From: an uncultured Flavobacteriales bacterium
GTDB lineage: Bacteria; Bacteroidota; Bacteroidia; Flavobacteriales_E; Vicingaceae
DNA length: 64,000 nt
Assembly (NCBI GenBank): GCA_905479915.1
Contig: CAJQOH010000020.1
Span: forward strand, 62,001-126,000
Direction of reading: 5' to 3'
The notes under the pieces are model-generated. The model worked only from the letters and a program-made list of their open reading frames with translations, had not been told where the DNA came from and did not search any database. The position numbers were made by a program, and so were the translations under genes. This document shows, one piece after another, positions 46,494 to 56,286 of this stretch; the stretch's first letter is position 1; the number at the start of each line of letters is the position of its first letter.

Positions 46494-47229
46494 ACTTTCC
46501 AAAAACCTTTTTAAGTAAATCTGTTGCTCTTGCTGTAGGGTCTTGTCTAATTTTTAATTCCTCCTTGGCCACCTGAATAAACAGGCCTGTTAGCGCTTTT
46601 TGAGTTACATAATCTTCTAAATCAGGATTCACTTTAGTTACAAAAGGAAGTTTATTGTACGAACCAAAAACTGTTTTCCAATGTTTGGTTGCCCCAACCT
46701 TATCTAAAGAAACTTTAATTACTGGTTTAAACTTATTGGTCAATTCAGCATTAGTTGCTTTATTTAAATAGTTCGTAGCAGCATCATCTTCACCTTTTAA
46801 AATACTCATCGCATCAGTTAAGGTCATGCTTTTTATTGCAGCAACAAAAATATCCTTAGCACCTGCTGCTGCATCTTCGGCTGCTCTATTCATACTTTCA
46901 ATTGCTTCATCCACCTTTGCACCTTGCCCCAATGCTCTTAATTTTTCTTCCACTTGTTTTGCCTGATCGGGCATTGGTATTTTTATTTGAGGATCTTTTA
47001 GGTAGCCATCTTTTTTATTGAGTTGTGCCACTCCTTTTGTTACTCCTTGGTTCAAAGCCTCTTTCAAACCTCTACCCACTTCATCTTGACTTAAAGTTCC
47101 AGAGGATGGAAGAGTTATTTTTTCTGTTTGCTCTTTCGCCTTTTTAGTAATACTTTTCCAGCCTTGAGCAGAAGCATCAATTGTTATTAAAGTTGTTAGT
47201 GCTATGGTTAAGTAAGTTATTTTTTTCAT
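46492..47229 (-). CDS. DUF4197 domain-containing secreted protein
   Basis: 245 residues from the ATG at 47229, which opens a good signal peptide (MKKITYLTIALTTLITIDASAQ); the frame continues upstream to 47265, but the signal peptide fits the later start. The mature part has SQDEVGRGLKEALNQGVTKGVAQL and ends LFIQVAKEELKIRQDPTARATDLLKKVFGK, both typical of DUF4197, a helical family found in many proteobacteria and Bacteroidota. Function unknown. Divergent from fhs. Confidence 0.8.
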   Translation of the reverse strand: MKKITYLTIALTTLITIDASAQGWKSITKKAKEQTEKITLPSSGTLSQDEVGRGLKEALNQGVTKGVAQLNKKDGYLKDPQIKIPMPDQAKQVEEKLRALGQGAKVDEAIESMNRAAEDAAAGAKDIFVAAIKSMTLTDAMSILKGEDDAATNYLNKATNAELTNKFKPVIKVSLDKVGATKHWKTVFGSYNKLPFVTKVNPDLEDYVTQKALTGLFIQVAKEELKIRQDPTARATDLLKKVFGK

Positions 47230-47364
47230 GATAGTGATTTTTAGTTGTTTATAACACCTTTTCAATTACAGTGCCAAATTGATCTTATTTTAACAAAGTA
47301 TAATATTATACAACTTGTTTGTGTTTTTTTCTATCTTTAGCTTTCAAATTTTAAAATTAAAAAA

Positions 47365-49047
47365 ATGGCAGCAAAATTTCCATCAGATATTGAGATCGCT
47401 CAAAAAAACAAAATGGCTCACATCAATGACATAGCCACAAAAATAAGCATTGACACGGATGATTTAGAGCTTTATGGTAAATCTAAAGCTAAATTACCCC
47501 TGAGTATTATTGATGAAAAGAAGATTGCTAAAAACAATTTAGTTTTGGTAACTGCCTTAACTCCTACTCCTGCTGGAGAAGGAAAAACAACAACATCTAT
47601 AGGGTTAACAGAAGGATTAAACAAAATCGGAAAACAAGCAACAGTTGTTTTAAGAGAACCTTCTTTAGGACCAGTATTTGGTATTAAAGGTGGAGCTGCT
47701 GGTGGTGGTTACGCACAAGTTGTTCCTATGGAAGATATCAATTTACACTTTACAGGAGATTTTTCTGCTGTAGAAAAAGCCAACAATTTATTATCGGCAT
47801 TAATTGACAACAACATTCAAAGCAAAACAAAAAGTTTAGGAATTGATCCGCGTACCATTATCTGGAAACGTGTAATGGATATGAATGATAGATCTTTAAG
47901 ACAAATAACTATTGGACTTGGAGGTACTGCAAACGGAATACCTCGTGAAGATGGTTTCAACATTACACCTGCATCAGAGGTAATGGCTATTTTATGTATG
48001 GCTGAGAGCTTTGCTGATTTAAAAACAAAATTGGGGAACATTTTTATCGGATATACTATGGATAAAAAACCAATTTATGCACGTGATTTAAAGGCCGAAA
48101 ATGCAATGGCTATTTTATTAAAAGATGCGATTAAACCTAACTTAGTACAAACATTAGAAGAGAACCCTGCAATTATACATGGTGGTCCTTTTGCAAACAT
48201 TGCACAAGGAACCAATACTATTATAGCAACAAAGGTTGGATTGTCTTTATCAGACTATGTGGTTACAGAAGCTGGTTTTGGTGCTGATTTGGGTGCTGAA
48301 AAATTCTTAGACATTAAATGTGTTTCTGGAGGTTTAAAACCAAAAGCATTAGTTTTAGTGGCTACCATTAGAGCATTAAGACATCATGGAGGAGCTAAAA
48401 AAGAAGAATACAATGATGCAAGTGTTGAAAGAGTTGGTAATGGTTTTGCCAACCTTGAAAAACACATCGAAAATTGTAAAAAGTTTGGATTAAATCCTGT
48501 TGTTGCAATCAATGCATTCCCATCAGATACGGAAGAAGAGGTTAAATTAATTCAAGAGAGATGTGCAAAAATAGGAGTTCAAGCCATTGTAGCTGAAGGG
48601 TTTGCTAAAGGTGGTGACGGAATGACTAACCTTGCAGAAGCAGTTGTTAAAGAAGTAGAGTCTGGAAAAAGTAATTTCCACCCGCTTTACAATTGGAACT
48701 TAACCATCAAAGAAAAAATTGAAAGAGTTGCTAAAGAAATTTATGGAGCTGAAGGGGTTGATTATTCTAAAAAAGCAATTACCGATTTAAAGAAAATTGA
48801 TGCTTTAGGTTTACAAGGGCTTCCTGTATGTATGGCAAAAACTCAAAAATCGTTTTCTGATAATGATAAATTACTAGGAAGACCTACTGGGTTTAGGGTT
48901 AATGTAAGAGAGTTTGAATTTGCTACAGGTGCTGGTTTCGTTATTCCAATTTTAGGAAATATGATGCGTATGCCAGGATTACCTGCTACTCCAGCATCAG
49001 AAGGAATGGACATTGACAATGATGGTGTAATCTCAGGATTATCATAA
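47365..49047 (+). CDS. fhs: Formate-tetrahydrofolate ligase
   Basis: 560 residues. It makes 10-formyl-THF from formate, THF and ATP, feeding one-carbon metabolism and purine synthesis. Marks include the ATP-binding TPTPAGEGKTTTSIGLTEGL, REPSLGPVFGIKGGAAGGGYAQVVPMEDINLHFTGD and NIAQGTNTIIAT (all short stretches of the highly conserved sequence). Length is standard. Ends before a strong terminator. Its presence suggests use of formate alongside or in place of FolD. Confidence 0.95.
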   Translation: MAAKFPSDIEIAQKNKMAHINDIATKISIDTDDLELYGKSKAKLPLSIIDEKKIAKNNLVLVTALTPTPAGEGKTTTSIGLTEGLNKIGKQATVVLREPSLGPVFGIKGGAAGGGYAQVVPMEDINLHFTGDFSAVEKANNLLSALIDNNIQSKTKSLGIDPRTIIWKRVMDMNDRSLRQITIGLGGTANGIPREDGFNITPASEVMAILCMAESFADLKTKLGNIFIGYTMDKKPIYARDLKAENAMAILLKDAIKPNLVQTLEENPAIIHGGPFANIAQGTNTIIATKVGLSLSDYVVTEAGFGADLGAEKFLDIKCVSGGLKPKALVLVATIRALRHHGGAKKEEYNDASVERVGNGFANLEKHIENCKKFGLNPVVAINAFPSDTEEEVKLIQERCAKIGVQAIVAEGFAKGGDGMTNLAEAVVKEVESGKSNFHPLYNWNLTIKEKIERVAKEIYGAEGVDYSKKAITDLKKIDALGLQGLPVCMAKTQKSFSDNDKLLGRPTGFRVNVREFEFATGAGFVIPILGNMMRMPGLPATPASEGMDIDNDGVISGLS

Positions 49048-49074
49048 TTGAACCAATAAAAAAATAAAGATTCT

Positions 49075-49109
49075 AAATATCTCTCAAAAAAATTGAGAGA
49101 TATTTTTTT
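49075..49109 (+). terminator. Intrinsic terminator of fhs
   Basis: A 13-bp perfect stem (49075-49087 with 49093-49105, core ATATCTCTCAA) and a five-base loop are followed by seven T. It lies 28 bases after fhs. The surE reading frame runs back through it, which argues against an upstream surE start. Confidence 0.88.
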
Positions 49110-49124
49110 ATCAAATTTTAGCAG

Positions 49125-49132
49125 TAATTTTG
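49125..49132 (+). promoter_or_regulatory. Possible -7 box of surE
   Basis: TAATTTTG matches TAnnTTTG and lies 18 bases before the surE ATG at 49150, just beyond the fhs terminator. No TTG at the expected spacing. Confidence 0.35.
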
Positions 49133-49149
49133 CTAGTAAACAAAGAGAA

Positions 49150-49920
49150 ATGAATTTAAAAAGGCCACTAATTCTTGTTGTAAACGATGATGGTATTCAT
49201 GCACCAGGCATCCGAGCATTAATAGAAGTTGCAAAAGAACTTGGTGAAGTAACTGTTGTTGCACCAAACAAACCTCAAAGTGGTATGGGCCATGCAATCA
49301 CATTAGATTCTACCCTACACCTTCATAAAGAAAAAATAGCTGGTGTTACTGCATATTCTTGTAGCGGAACTCCTGCAGATTGTGTTAAAATTGCAGTAAA
49401 TAAGATATTGGATCGTAAACCGGATTTAATTGTTTCTGGAATTAACCACGGATCAAACTCCTCGATTAATGTAATTTATTCAGGAACTATGTCTGCGGCA
49501 CTTGAAGGAGCTTTGGAAAATATTCCTTCTATTGGTTTCTCATTATTGAGTCATTCTATTGATGCTGATTTTACGGCATCACAGCATTATGCTAAAAAGA
49601 TCATTACACAAATTTTAAGCACCAACAAGAATAAAAACCTGTGCTTAAACGTTAATATTCCTAATTTGAGTACTGCGCTAATTTCGGGTCTTAAAGTTTG
49701 TAGACAAGCCAATGGAAATTGGGAAGAGAATTACGATGAAAGAACTGACCCTATGGGCAGAACATACTACTGGCTTACCGGAGAGTTTATATTGGATGAT
49801 GATGGCAGAGATACAGATGAATGGGCATTAAGAAACAATTACGTTTCAGTTGTTCCAGTACAACCAGACTTAACGGCACATAAGCTATTAACGGATATTA
49901 AACACTTAGAAAATGAATAA
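49150..49920 (+). CDS. surE: 5'/3'-nucleotidase SurE
   Basis: 256 residues from the ATG at 49150. SurE removes phosphate from nucleoside monophosphates. The start motif LVVNDDGIHAPGI contains the metal-binding Asp pair, and SGINHGSNSS holds the Asn/Ser of the metal site. The rest (SGTPADCVKIA and DPMGRTYYWLTG) matches the family. An open frame extends upstream to 49093, but that region is the fhs terminator hairpin. The 100-residue membrane protein gene overlaps its end by 8 bases. Confidence 0.93.
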   Translation: MNLKRPLILVVNDDGIHAPGIRALIEVAKELGEVTVVAPNKPQSGMGHAITLDSTLHLHKEKIAGVTAYSCSGTPADCVKIAVNKILDRKPDLIVSGINHGSNSSINVIYSGTMSAALEGALENIPSIGFSLLSHSIDADFTASQHYAKKIITQILSTNKNKNLCLNVNIPNLSTALISGLKVCRQANGNWEENYDERTDPMGRTYYWLTGEFILDDDGRDTDEWALRNNYVSVVPVQPDLTAHKLLTDIKHLENE

Positions 49921-50215
49921 ACCCAACAACTTTAAAAACTTAGATCATCTTTTAGTAGGTCTAATCCCAGCATTAATTCTACCTGCTCTTATAATGGCTG
50001 CAATTCTTAAGTATTACTCTAGTTTTACTTTAGAATACATTATAGAAAACCCAATGTTTAGTCCATTGGTAAACGATTTAAAAGGAGCATTATTAATTAA
50101 TTTAGGGTTGTTTTTCTTATTCTATTGGTTAAAAAAAGACAAATCTGCTAAAGGAGTCTTATTGGCTACCTTACTCTATGGAGCAATCTACATCTACTAT
50201 ATGTTTTTTATGTAA
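49913..50215 (+). CDS. Small membrane protein, hypothetical
   Basis: 100 residues with three hydrophobic segments (about 15-35, 60-75, 85-99) and a KKDKSAKG loop. It overlaps surE by 8 bases and ends 3 bases before lpxB, so it is translated within a surE-lpxB operon. Unrecognised; a lipid A-related role is suggested only by the neighbour. Confidence 0.6.
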   Translation: MNKPNNFKNLDHLLVGLIPALILPALIMAAILKYYSSFTLEYIIENPMFSPLVNDLKGALLINLGLFFLFYWLKKDKSAKGVLLATLLYGAIYIYYMFFM

Positions 50216-50218
50216 ATC

Positions 50219-51328
50219 ATGAAGTATTACTTAATAGCAGGAGAAGCATCAGGAGATTTACAAGCCTCTTATTTGGTTAAAGAGCTAGCCAAAGGTGATC
50301 CTAAGGCTGATTTTAGGTGTTTTGGTGGCGATTTAATGGAAGCACAAGGTGCTACTGTTGTAAAGCACTATAAAGAGCTTGCTTTTATGGGAATTGAGGC
50401 TGTTCTGATGAACATTAGAACCATCTTTAAAAACATTGCTTTTTGTAAAGAAGACATAACAGCTTACCAGCCAGATGTACTTATCTTAGTTGATTACCCC
50501 GGATTCAATCTTAAAATTGCCAAGTGGGCAAAAGCCAATAACATTACCGTTTATTACTACATCTCCCCTAAAATATGGGCATGGAATCAAAAAAGGGTTC
50601 ATAAAATAAAACAAATCATTGATAAGATGATTGTTATTCTTCCTTTTGAAGAAGACTTTTATGCCAAATTCAACTACCCTGTTAGCTTTGTAGGTCATCC
50701 TTTACTTGACTCTATTGCCAATAGACCACCAATTGCACTTCAGGAATTTTGCAGTGAACATAAGTTATCCAACAAACCCATAATTGCCTTATTACCAGGT
50801 AGTAGAAAACAAGAAATCTCTGCCATGCTATCCTTAATGCTCAGTGTTGTAGATCAATTTGCTGATTATCAATTTGTTATTGCTGGAGCTCCATCTCAAC
50901 CACTCTCCTTTTACCAAGGGTTTATTACTAAAGATGTTTCCATAATAGAAAACAAAACATACGACTTATTACAGCACTCAACTGCCGCATTAGTTGTTTC
51001 TGGAACTGCAACTTTAGAAACAGCACTGTTTAAAATACCACAAGTAGTCTGTTATAAAACGGGTTGGTTGTTTTATCATTTGGCAAAAATGGTGATGAAG
51101 GTAAACTACATTTCCCTAGTTAACTTAATCATGAATAAAGAATCTGTTAAAGAATTGATTCAGAAAGAATTAAACACAATCAACTTAACCAAAGAGTTAA
51201 AGAAAATTCTAGACGGAGAAAAGCGTAAAACAATGCTAAATGACTACGAAACACTGCACCAAAAACTTGGTGGTGTTGGCGCTTCTAAACGTGCTGCGAA
51301 GTTAATTATTGACGCTCTAGAGAAATAA
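50219..51328 (+). CDS. lpxB: Lipid-A-disaccharide synthase
   Basis: 369 residues. It joins UDP-2,3-diacylglucosamine and lipid X to make the lipid A disaccharide 1-phosphate, at the cytoplasmic face of the inner membrane. Features are YYLIAGEASGDLQASYLVKEL, DYPGFNLKIAKWA, YYISPKIWAWNQKRV, LLPGSRKQEI and VSGTATLETALFKIPQVV. A complete GT19 enzyme. Its presence means this organism makes lipid A. Last of the surE operon. Confidence 0.94.
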   Translation: MKYYLIAGEASGDLQASYLVKELAKGDPKADFRCFGGDLMEAQGATVVKHYKELAFMGIEAVLMNIRTIFKNIAFCKEDITAYQPDVLILVDYPGFNLKIAKWAKANNITVYYYISPKIWAWNQKRVHKIKQIIDKMIVILPFEEDFYAKFNYPVSFVGHPLLDSIANRPPIALQEFCSEHKLSNKPIIALLPGSRKQEISAMLSLMLSVVDQFADYQFVIAGAPSQPLSFYQGFITKDVSIIENKTYDLLQHSTAALVVSGTATLETALFKIPQVVCYKTGWLFYHLAKMVMKVNYISLVNLIMNKESVKELIQKELNTINLTKELKKILDGEKRKTMLNDYETLHQKLGGVGASKRAAKLIIDALEK

Positions 51329-51397
51329 CAATAACATTGTGAATAACTGTTACAATTGGTATTCTTTTTGCTTTCTGAGAAAGAATATTTTTACGCA

Positions 51398-52561
51398 GTG
51401 TTAAAAAAAGCCCTCATACTTTTTACTATTCTATTTAGTCTTACCCATATTGGTATTGCTGAAATAGTGAATATTGGTATTTACCACAACAGTAAAATAA
51501 CTTCTTTTGTTTTTCATCCTGAAGAGGGAGAATATGCCGTTTTTACTGAAAAAGGGAAGCTTTTAACCTTAGATAAATCAGAGCTACTAGAGCTAAAATA
51601 TGTCAACAACAAAATCTACATCAAATCCATAGATAAGGATTATGGCAGCTTTAAAAAAGTACGATTTATAGGTACTGCAGCCAATAACTCTTTTAAAGTT
51701 AAACCTAAAAACAGTAAAAGAATAAAGATTTATGAAGACAACCTCTTTGTAAACCTACATAGCTATTACAACTATTTTCAGTTGATCAACAACATAGAAA
51801 TTAACAACTATGTTGCAGGAGTTGTAGAATCTGAAGTAGGAAGAAGTCCCCCTCCAGAATACTTTAAATTACAAGCCATTATCTGTAGAACGTATGCATT
51901 AAAAAACATTACACGCCATCAGACTGAAGGGTTTAGCTTGTGCGATAAGGTGCATTGCCAGGCTTACAACAGAAAACCTAAATCAGAACTCATTAAAACG
52001 GCTGCTTTAGAAACAAACAACATAGTAATTGTTGACAGCGATATTAATTTAATTGTAGCTACCTTCTACTCTAACTGTGGTGGTGAAACTGCAAAATCTG
52101 AGGAGGTTTGGAAACAAAGACTCTATTACCTCAGAACTGTAAAAGATACTTTTTGTTTGCACGAAAACAATTCGGTTTGGACCAAGAAAATACCTCGTTC
52201 TAACTGGATTAAATATTTAAAAACCCATCACTGTTCTGATGATGCTATTCATCATGAATGTGGCTTAGAGTATTTCCAACAAGGCAGAGAACAGCACTAC
52301 ATGAAAGACAATGTTAAAATTCCTTTTGTAAAAATTAGAAGTGATTTCAAATTGAAATCAGCACAATTCAATGTAATTCCTGAAGATAATTTTGTTCGAT
52401 TAGAGGGCAAAGGCTTTGGACATGGTGTGGGTCTTTGCCAGGAAGGAGCTATGAAAATGGCAAAAGACGGACATTCTTACATCAACATTCTGCACTTCTA
52501 CTACAGCAATGTGCACATGATCAACTTAGAATCTCTAGATTTTTTCAAAGCTGATTATTAA
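51398..52561 (+). CDS. SpoIID/LytB-like domain protein, exported
   Basis: 387 residues from a GTG at 51398, chosen because it opens a signal peptide (MLKKALILFTILFSLTHIGIAE); a TTG at 51356 would add a non-signal-like leader. The SpoIID core reads AGVVESEVGRSPPPEYFKLQAII, CRTYALKN and ends with GKGFGHGVGLCQEGAMKMAKDGHSY. SpoIID enzymes cut glycan strands lacking stem peptides, and the catalytic Glu corresponds to the one in ESEVG. Conserved cysteines occur near 180-200. Likely remodels peptidoglycan in the periplasm. 69 bases after lpxB. Confidence 0.85.
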   Translation: MLKKALILFTILFSLTHIGIAEIVNIGIYHNSKITSFVFHPEEGEYAVFTEKGKLLTLDKSELLELKYVNNKIYIKSIDKDYGSFKKVRFIGTAANNSFKVKPKNSKRIKIYEDNLFVNLHSYYNYFQLINNIEINNYVAGVVESEVGRSPPPEYFKLQAIICRTYALKNITRHQTEGFSLCDKVHCQAYNRKPKSELIKTAALETNNIVIVDSDINLIVATFYSNCGGETAKSEEVWKQRLYYLRTVKDTFCLHENNSVWTKKIPRSNWIKYLKTHHCSDDAIHHECGLEYFQQGREQHYMKDNVKIPFVKIRSDFKLKSAQFNVIPEDNFVRLEGKGFGHGVGLCQEGAMKMAKDGHSYINILHFYYSNVHMINLESLDFFKADY

Positions 52562-52645
52562 TTCCAACCAATCTAATCTTCCAAAATAGTTTATTGACAC
52601 CTTAACGACAGTTTAGATCAATTGCATTAGCGAACTTAGTTGTTA

Positions 52646-53101
52646 ATGAAATTAACTGTTACAATACTCCTCCTCTTCTCTTTTGCTTTTAACTTAAACG
52701 CTACAACAAATACATCTTATACCGATTCTGTTGTGGTAAACGAGTATCAATTGGGCAGTACAACGGTAAACAACTGTACTCCTTGGCACCATCTTAAATG
52801 CGTTGCAATTACAGGAACAGAGGTTTTTGAAGATGGTAGAGATGGAAAAAAAGTACGCCACTGGTGGAGAATGTCTTATATCGGACAGGCTTGTTCTGAA
52901 AAACATGGAAAAGTATTTGGTAAAATATTCGAAGGCTTCTTTGCAGTACCGCACTACACAGGAGTACTTGTAGGCAGTAGTTTTGGTTATTTAATTTATG
53001 CTTTTAGAGGCCCTAGAGATCTAGAAAAAGTTAAACTCCGTAAACAAAAAAGAAACCTTCGTAAAAACAACAAACTAACTACTAACACTTTACAGGATTA
53101 G
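52646..53101 (+). CDS. Secreted or membrane protein, unknown
   Basis: 151 residues from the ATG at 52646 (a TTG two codons before is possible). Signal peptide MKLTVTILLLFSFAFNLNA, then a mature part with cysteines at NNCTPWHHLKC and GQACSEK, a hydrophobic stretch FFAVPHYTGVLVGSSFGYLIYAF and a very basic end KLRKQKRNLRKNNKL. Not recognised. The basic tail and hydrophobic segment suggest membrane association. Stop overlaps the convergent nuclease stop by four bases. Confidence 0.55.
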   Translation: MKLTVTILLLFSFAFNLNATTNTSYTDSVVVNEYQLGSTTVNNCTPWHHLKCVAITGTEVFEDGRDGKKVRHWWRMSYIGQACSEKHGKVFGKIFEGFFAVPHYTGVLVGSSFGYLIYAFRGPRDLEKVKLRKQKRNLRKNNKLTTNTLQD

Positions 53102-54015
53102 CGCTTCCCTTTTTGAAGTATCCAATCCTCACTATTGTTCTGCCCTTCTAAACGCTCTTCTAAGCCATCTTCTATTTTCGAGAAGAAATTTATACCCGTT
53201 AGCGCTTCCACTTCATTAATTGATACCGCAAAGCTCGATATTGACTTTTTAAGCGCTTTATTTGGCATTACAAAACCAATTGCTTTTTCATTTACCAAAT
53301 CAAGCACCACCTTAAAATAATAGTTAGGAACACTTATTTTATTACTACTTCTTTCAATCGTTTCTAAATCATCACTTAACAAAGGCCCTGTTACCACATA
53401 GAGTTGGGTATTGGAAGATTTTACCAAATAGCTTCTTATCGACCTTTCTAATTGAGCCCATTTTTTTCTATTAAAACTTCCCAGCTGGGGCGACATATTG
53501 GAATAAAAATATGTTTCTGACAACGCTTTCTTACTCCATTTAAAATCTGCCGAAGGAGCCAAATGTCCCCTATCATAGCCAAAACCTATATAGTCCGTCT
53601 TTTTTGTTTCTTTATTGTATTGTTTGATGAAATAATCTTTTTCAGTAGCGCTTCCTGTTTCGATTAAAGGATCTTCTCTAAAATCATTAGACCTTCCTGC
53701 CTTACCATTAATTGCATCTGGCAAAATGATATGTGCCACCCACTTTGCTTGTTCATGCTTTTCGGAATACACCAAACTCATTGCTGAATGCGTAATAAGC
53801 TCTTCCTGTTTTTTAAGCTCTGGCAAACCAACAGCAACAAGGTCTTCTCTAATCTTTACAAGCTTTAACTCATTCACCTCCTCTTGAAGCTCTACTTGCT
53901 GCCTTTGCAATTCAGCCATCTGAGCAGACAATCGCTCTATTTTCTCATCAAGGGTTTGAGAAAATGTTATTGCAACAACAAAGAGAAATACTATCGTTAA
54001 AAACTGTTTTTTCAT
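53098..54015 (-). CDS. DNA/RNA non-specific endonuclease, secreted
   Basis: 305 residues from 54015, where a signal peptide begins (MKKQFLTIVFLFVVAITFSQ); the frame upstream adds 12 residues that do not fit. A coiled coil (EIERL-type, about 25-65) leads to the nuclease domain with GYDRGHLAPSADFKW, whose His is the catalytic base, and YFYSNMSPQLGSFNRKKW with the metal-binding Asn. This is the DRGH endonuclease family that degrades extracellular nucleic acid for nutrition or against competitors. Divergent from comEC; a link to DNA uptake is possible. Confidence 0.88.
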   Translation of the reverse strand: MKKQFLTIVFLFVVAITFSQTLDEKIERLSAQMAELQRQQVELQEEVNELKLVKIREDLVAVGLPELKKQEELITHSAMSLVYSEKHEQAKWVAHIILPDAINGKAGRSNDFREDPLIETGSATEKDYFIKQYNKETKKTDYIGFGYDRGHLAPSADFKWSKKALSETYFYSNMSPQLGSFNRKKWAQLERSIRSYLVKSSNTQLYVVTGPLLSDDLETIERSSNKISVPNYYFKVVLDLVNEKAIGFVMPNKALKKSISSFAVSINEVEALTGINFFSKIEDGLEERLEGQNNSEDWILQKGKR

Positions 54016-54084
54016 ATCTAATCTTAAGTGCCAAACCGCACCAAATAACAAGTATCCAAAATTACATAAATTAGTCCCCTTTTA

Positions 54085-56223
54085 ATGAATTACAATAACA
54101 ACCATATCCCCTTAGTAAGATTACTGCTTCCATTTATTGTGGGAATAGTTGGCGCAATCTATTTAAAACCGGAACTCTCCTTGCTATTGTTCATTTTTGG
54201 AGCTACATTTTCTTTGTTTATTGCATTACTACTCATCAAAAAAGTAAATACCAACTACAAATTTAGAGGAGTTTTTGGTCTGCTCATATATTTCAACTTT
54301 ATTGCTGCTGGCGCTGTGTTAACGAGCGTTAAATATAAAAACACTGATAGCACCTCTAAACTATTAACCAATCAAAACAATCAGTTATTAATTGGAGCGG
54401 TACATGAACCCATACAGACTAAAGAGAACAGTACAAAAGCAATTCTTGAAATTAGAAAAGTGAAGATCAATAACACTTGGATAAAAGGCAATGGCAAGGT
54501 GTTGATTTACTTTCAAAAAGATAGTTTATCACAATCACTAAACTTAGGAGACCTGATAACATTTGCACCAAAATTGGTGCATGTAGCTCCACCCAAAAAT
54601 CCAAATGAATTTGATTTCAAAAAATACCTCTCCTACCACTTTATTCACCAACAGGCATTTTTAAGGGCTAACGAGTGGAAATTAATTCGAAAGAATAACG
54701 TAAACGGTATTGTTCAATTCGCGAACAATAGTCGAAAACACCTTATTCATATCTTAGAACAAAAAGGAATTAAAGGCCGTGAATTGGCCGTTGCCTCTGC
54801 TTTAATTCTTGGCCAGAAAGAGGGCATAAATACAGAATTGAAAAGCGCCTACTCAAGTGCTGGAGCCATGCACATACTTGCTGTTTCTGGATTGCATGTT
54901 GGTATAATTTTCTTACTCTTTAACCAACTGCTTTTATTTGTAAAAAGAATAAAATACGGAAAAGTGATCCAAGGCATTTTAATCATATTCATATTATGGA
55001 GCTATGCACTACTCGCAGGATTATCTCCTTCAGTAATGAGAGCTACCACCATGTTTTCATTTATTGTACTTGCAAAAATGACCAATAGAAACACCAACAT
55101 TTTTAACACCCTTGCAGCCTCTGCCCTAGTTTTATTAATCTACAACCCTCTATTGATCATGGAAGTTGGTTTTCAGCTTTCTTACCTCGCTGTAATTGGT
55201 ATTGTTATTATTCAACCATGGATAAACAATTGGTTCAATTTTAAATGGTGGATCTCTATAAAGATTTGGGAAATAACGGCAGTATCTATTGCTGCCCAAA
55301 TAGCCACATTCCCTTTAGGACTATTGTACTTCCATCAGTTTCCGAATTACTTTATTTTATCCAACTTAATTGTAATCCCATTAGCAGTATTGATACTTTA
55401 CTTAGGCGTACTTTCTCTTAGTTTGTCTATTATCCCTATAGTTAGTGATTATTTAATTCTAGCATTAAAGTACGTGGTTCAGTTTTTAAATACTACTGTA
55501 AGCTTTATAGATCAGCTCCCACATTCATTGTCAGAAAACATTCGGTTTGACATTGCAGATACTTGGCTAATTTATTTGGTTATTGCTGCCATCATTCTAC
55601 TTGTTACTTACAGAAAATTTAAATTTCTATTGGCTGGGAGTTCTTTCTTTATTCTTTTTCTCATAACTAGACTCTGGATAAATTATATGGATGTAAATCA
55701 ACAACAGTTGATTGTGTACAACATCCCTCAATGTTCTGCTATTAATTTTATTGATGGAAATAACAATGTTTTATTGGCAGACTCCCAACTTATCAAAAAG
55801 AGAAGTAAACTCTTATTTCATGTCCAAAACAACTGGATCAACACTGGTGCCATTCCAGAAAAAATTATTCCTTTAGATCATTCTAGCAAATTGCAAGCCC
55901 CCCTTCCCCACATCATCAATCAGCACCTTTTTAACCAATTAAACTATTATCAATTTTATGATTACAAGGTTGCCGTTATTGATCATCAAACCAATTTAAA
56001 GAAACAACAAGCGCAACTCTTTGTTGATCTATTGGTCATCACTAAAAACAATAACTTATCTGCACAAGAAATTCATAGACTCTTCAATCCAAAGCAAATA
56101 GTACTAGATGCCTCAAATTCATTACACCATTGCAAAAAATTCCTACAACAATCTAAGTCATTGAAACTTAATGTTTGGTCGGTTTTTGACAAAGGAGCTT
56201 ATCAAATAGAATTTAATAAATAA
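54085..56223 (+). CDS. comEC: ComEC/Rec2 family DNA-uptake membrane protein
   Basis: 712 residues. The N-terminal part has helices and an OB-fold-like stretch (FQKDSLSQSLNLGDLITFAPK); the competence domain contains ASALILGQKEGI and the conserved HILAVSGLHVGIIFLLF, and LLAGLSPSVMRATTMF; a long set of transmembrane helices follows. The C-terminal 200 residues lack the HxHxDH motif of the metallo-beta-lactamase domain, so this domain looks degenerate, as in other Bacteroidota ComEC. It forms the inner membrane channel for transforming DNA. Divergent from the secreted nuclease. Confidence 0.9.
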   Translation: MNYNNNHIPLVRLLLPFIVGIVGAIYLKPELSLLLFIFGATFSLFIALLLIKKVNTNYKFRGVFGLLIYFNFIAAGAVLTSVKYKNTDSTSKLLTNQNNQLLIGAVHEPIQTKENSTKAILEIRKVKINNTWIKGNGKVLIYFQKDSLSQSLNLGDLITFAPKLVHVAPPKNPNEFDFKKYLSYHFIHQQAFLRANEWKLIRKNNVNGIVQFANNSRKHLIHILEQKGIKGRELAVASALILGQKEGINTELKSAYSSAGAMHILAVSGLHVGIIFLLFNQLLLFVKRIKYGKVIQGILIIFILWSYALLAGLSPSVMRATTMFSFIVLAKMTNRNTNIFNTLAASALVLLIYNPLLIMEVGFQLSYLAVIGIVIIQPWINNWFNFKWWISIKIWEITAVSIAAQIATFPLGLLYFHQFPNYFILSNLIVIPLAVLILYLGVLSLSLSIIPIVSDYLILALKYVVQFLNTTVSFIDQLPHSLSENIRFDIADTWLIYLVIAAIILLVTYRKFKFLLAGSSFFILFLITRLWINYMDVNQQQLIVYNIPQCSAINFIDGNNNVLLADSQLIKKRSKLLFHVQNNWINTGAIPEKIIPLDHSSKLQAPLPHIINQHLFNQLNYYQFYDYKVAVIDHQTNLKKQQAQLFVDLLVITKNNNLSAQEIHRLFNPKQIVLDASNSLHHCKKFLQQSKSLKLNVWSVFDKGAYQIEFNK

Positions 56224-56286
56224 TTTTTCAACATAAACAGTATTAAACTGTTAATTTTACAGTACTAACATTTTTTAGAATTTTAT

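Noticed and set aside
49093-49149. Upstream extension of surE from a TTG
   Set aside because: It begins inside the fhs terminator hairpin; the ATG at 49150 opens the conserved SurE N-terminus.
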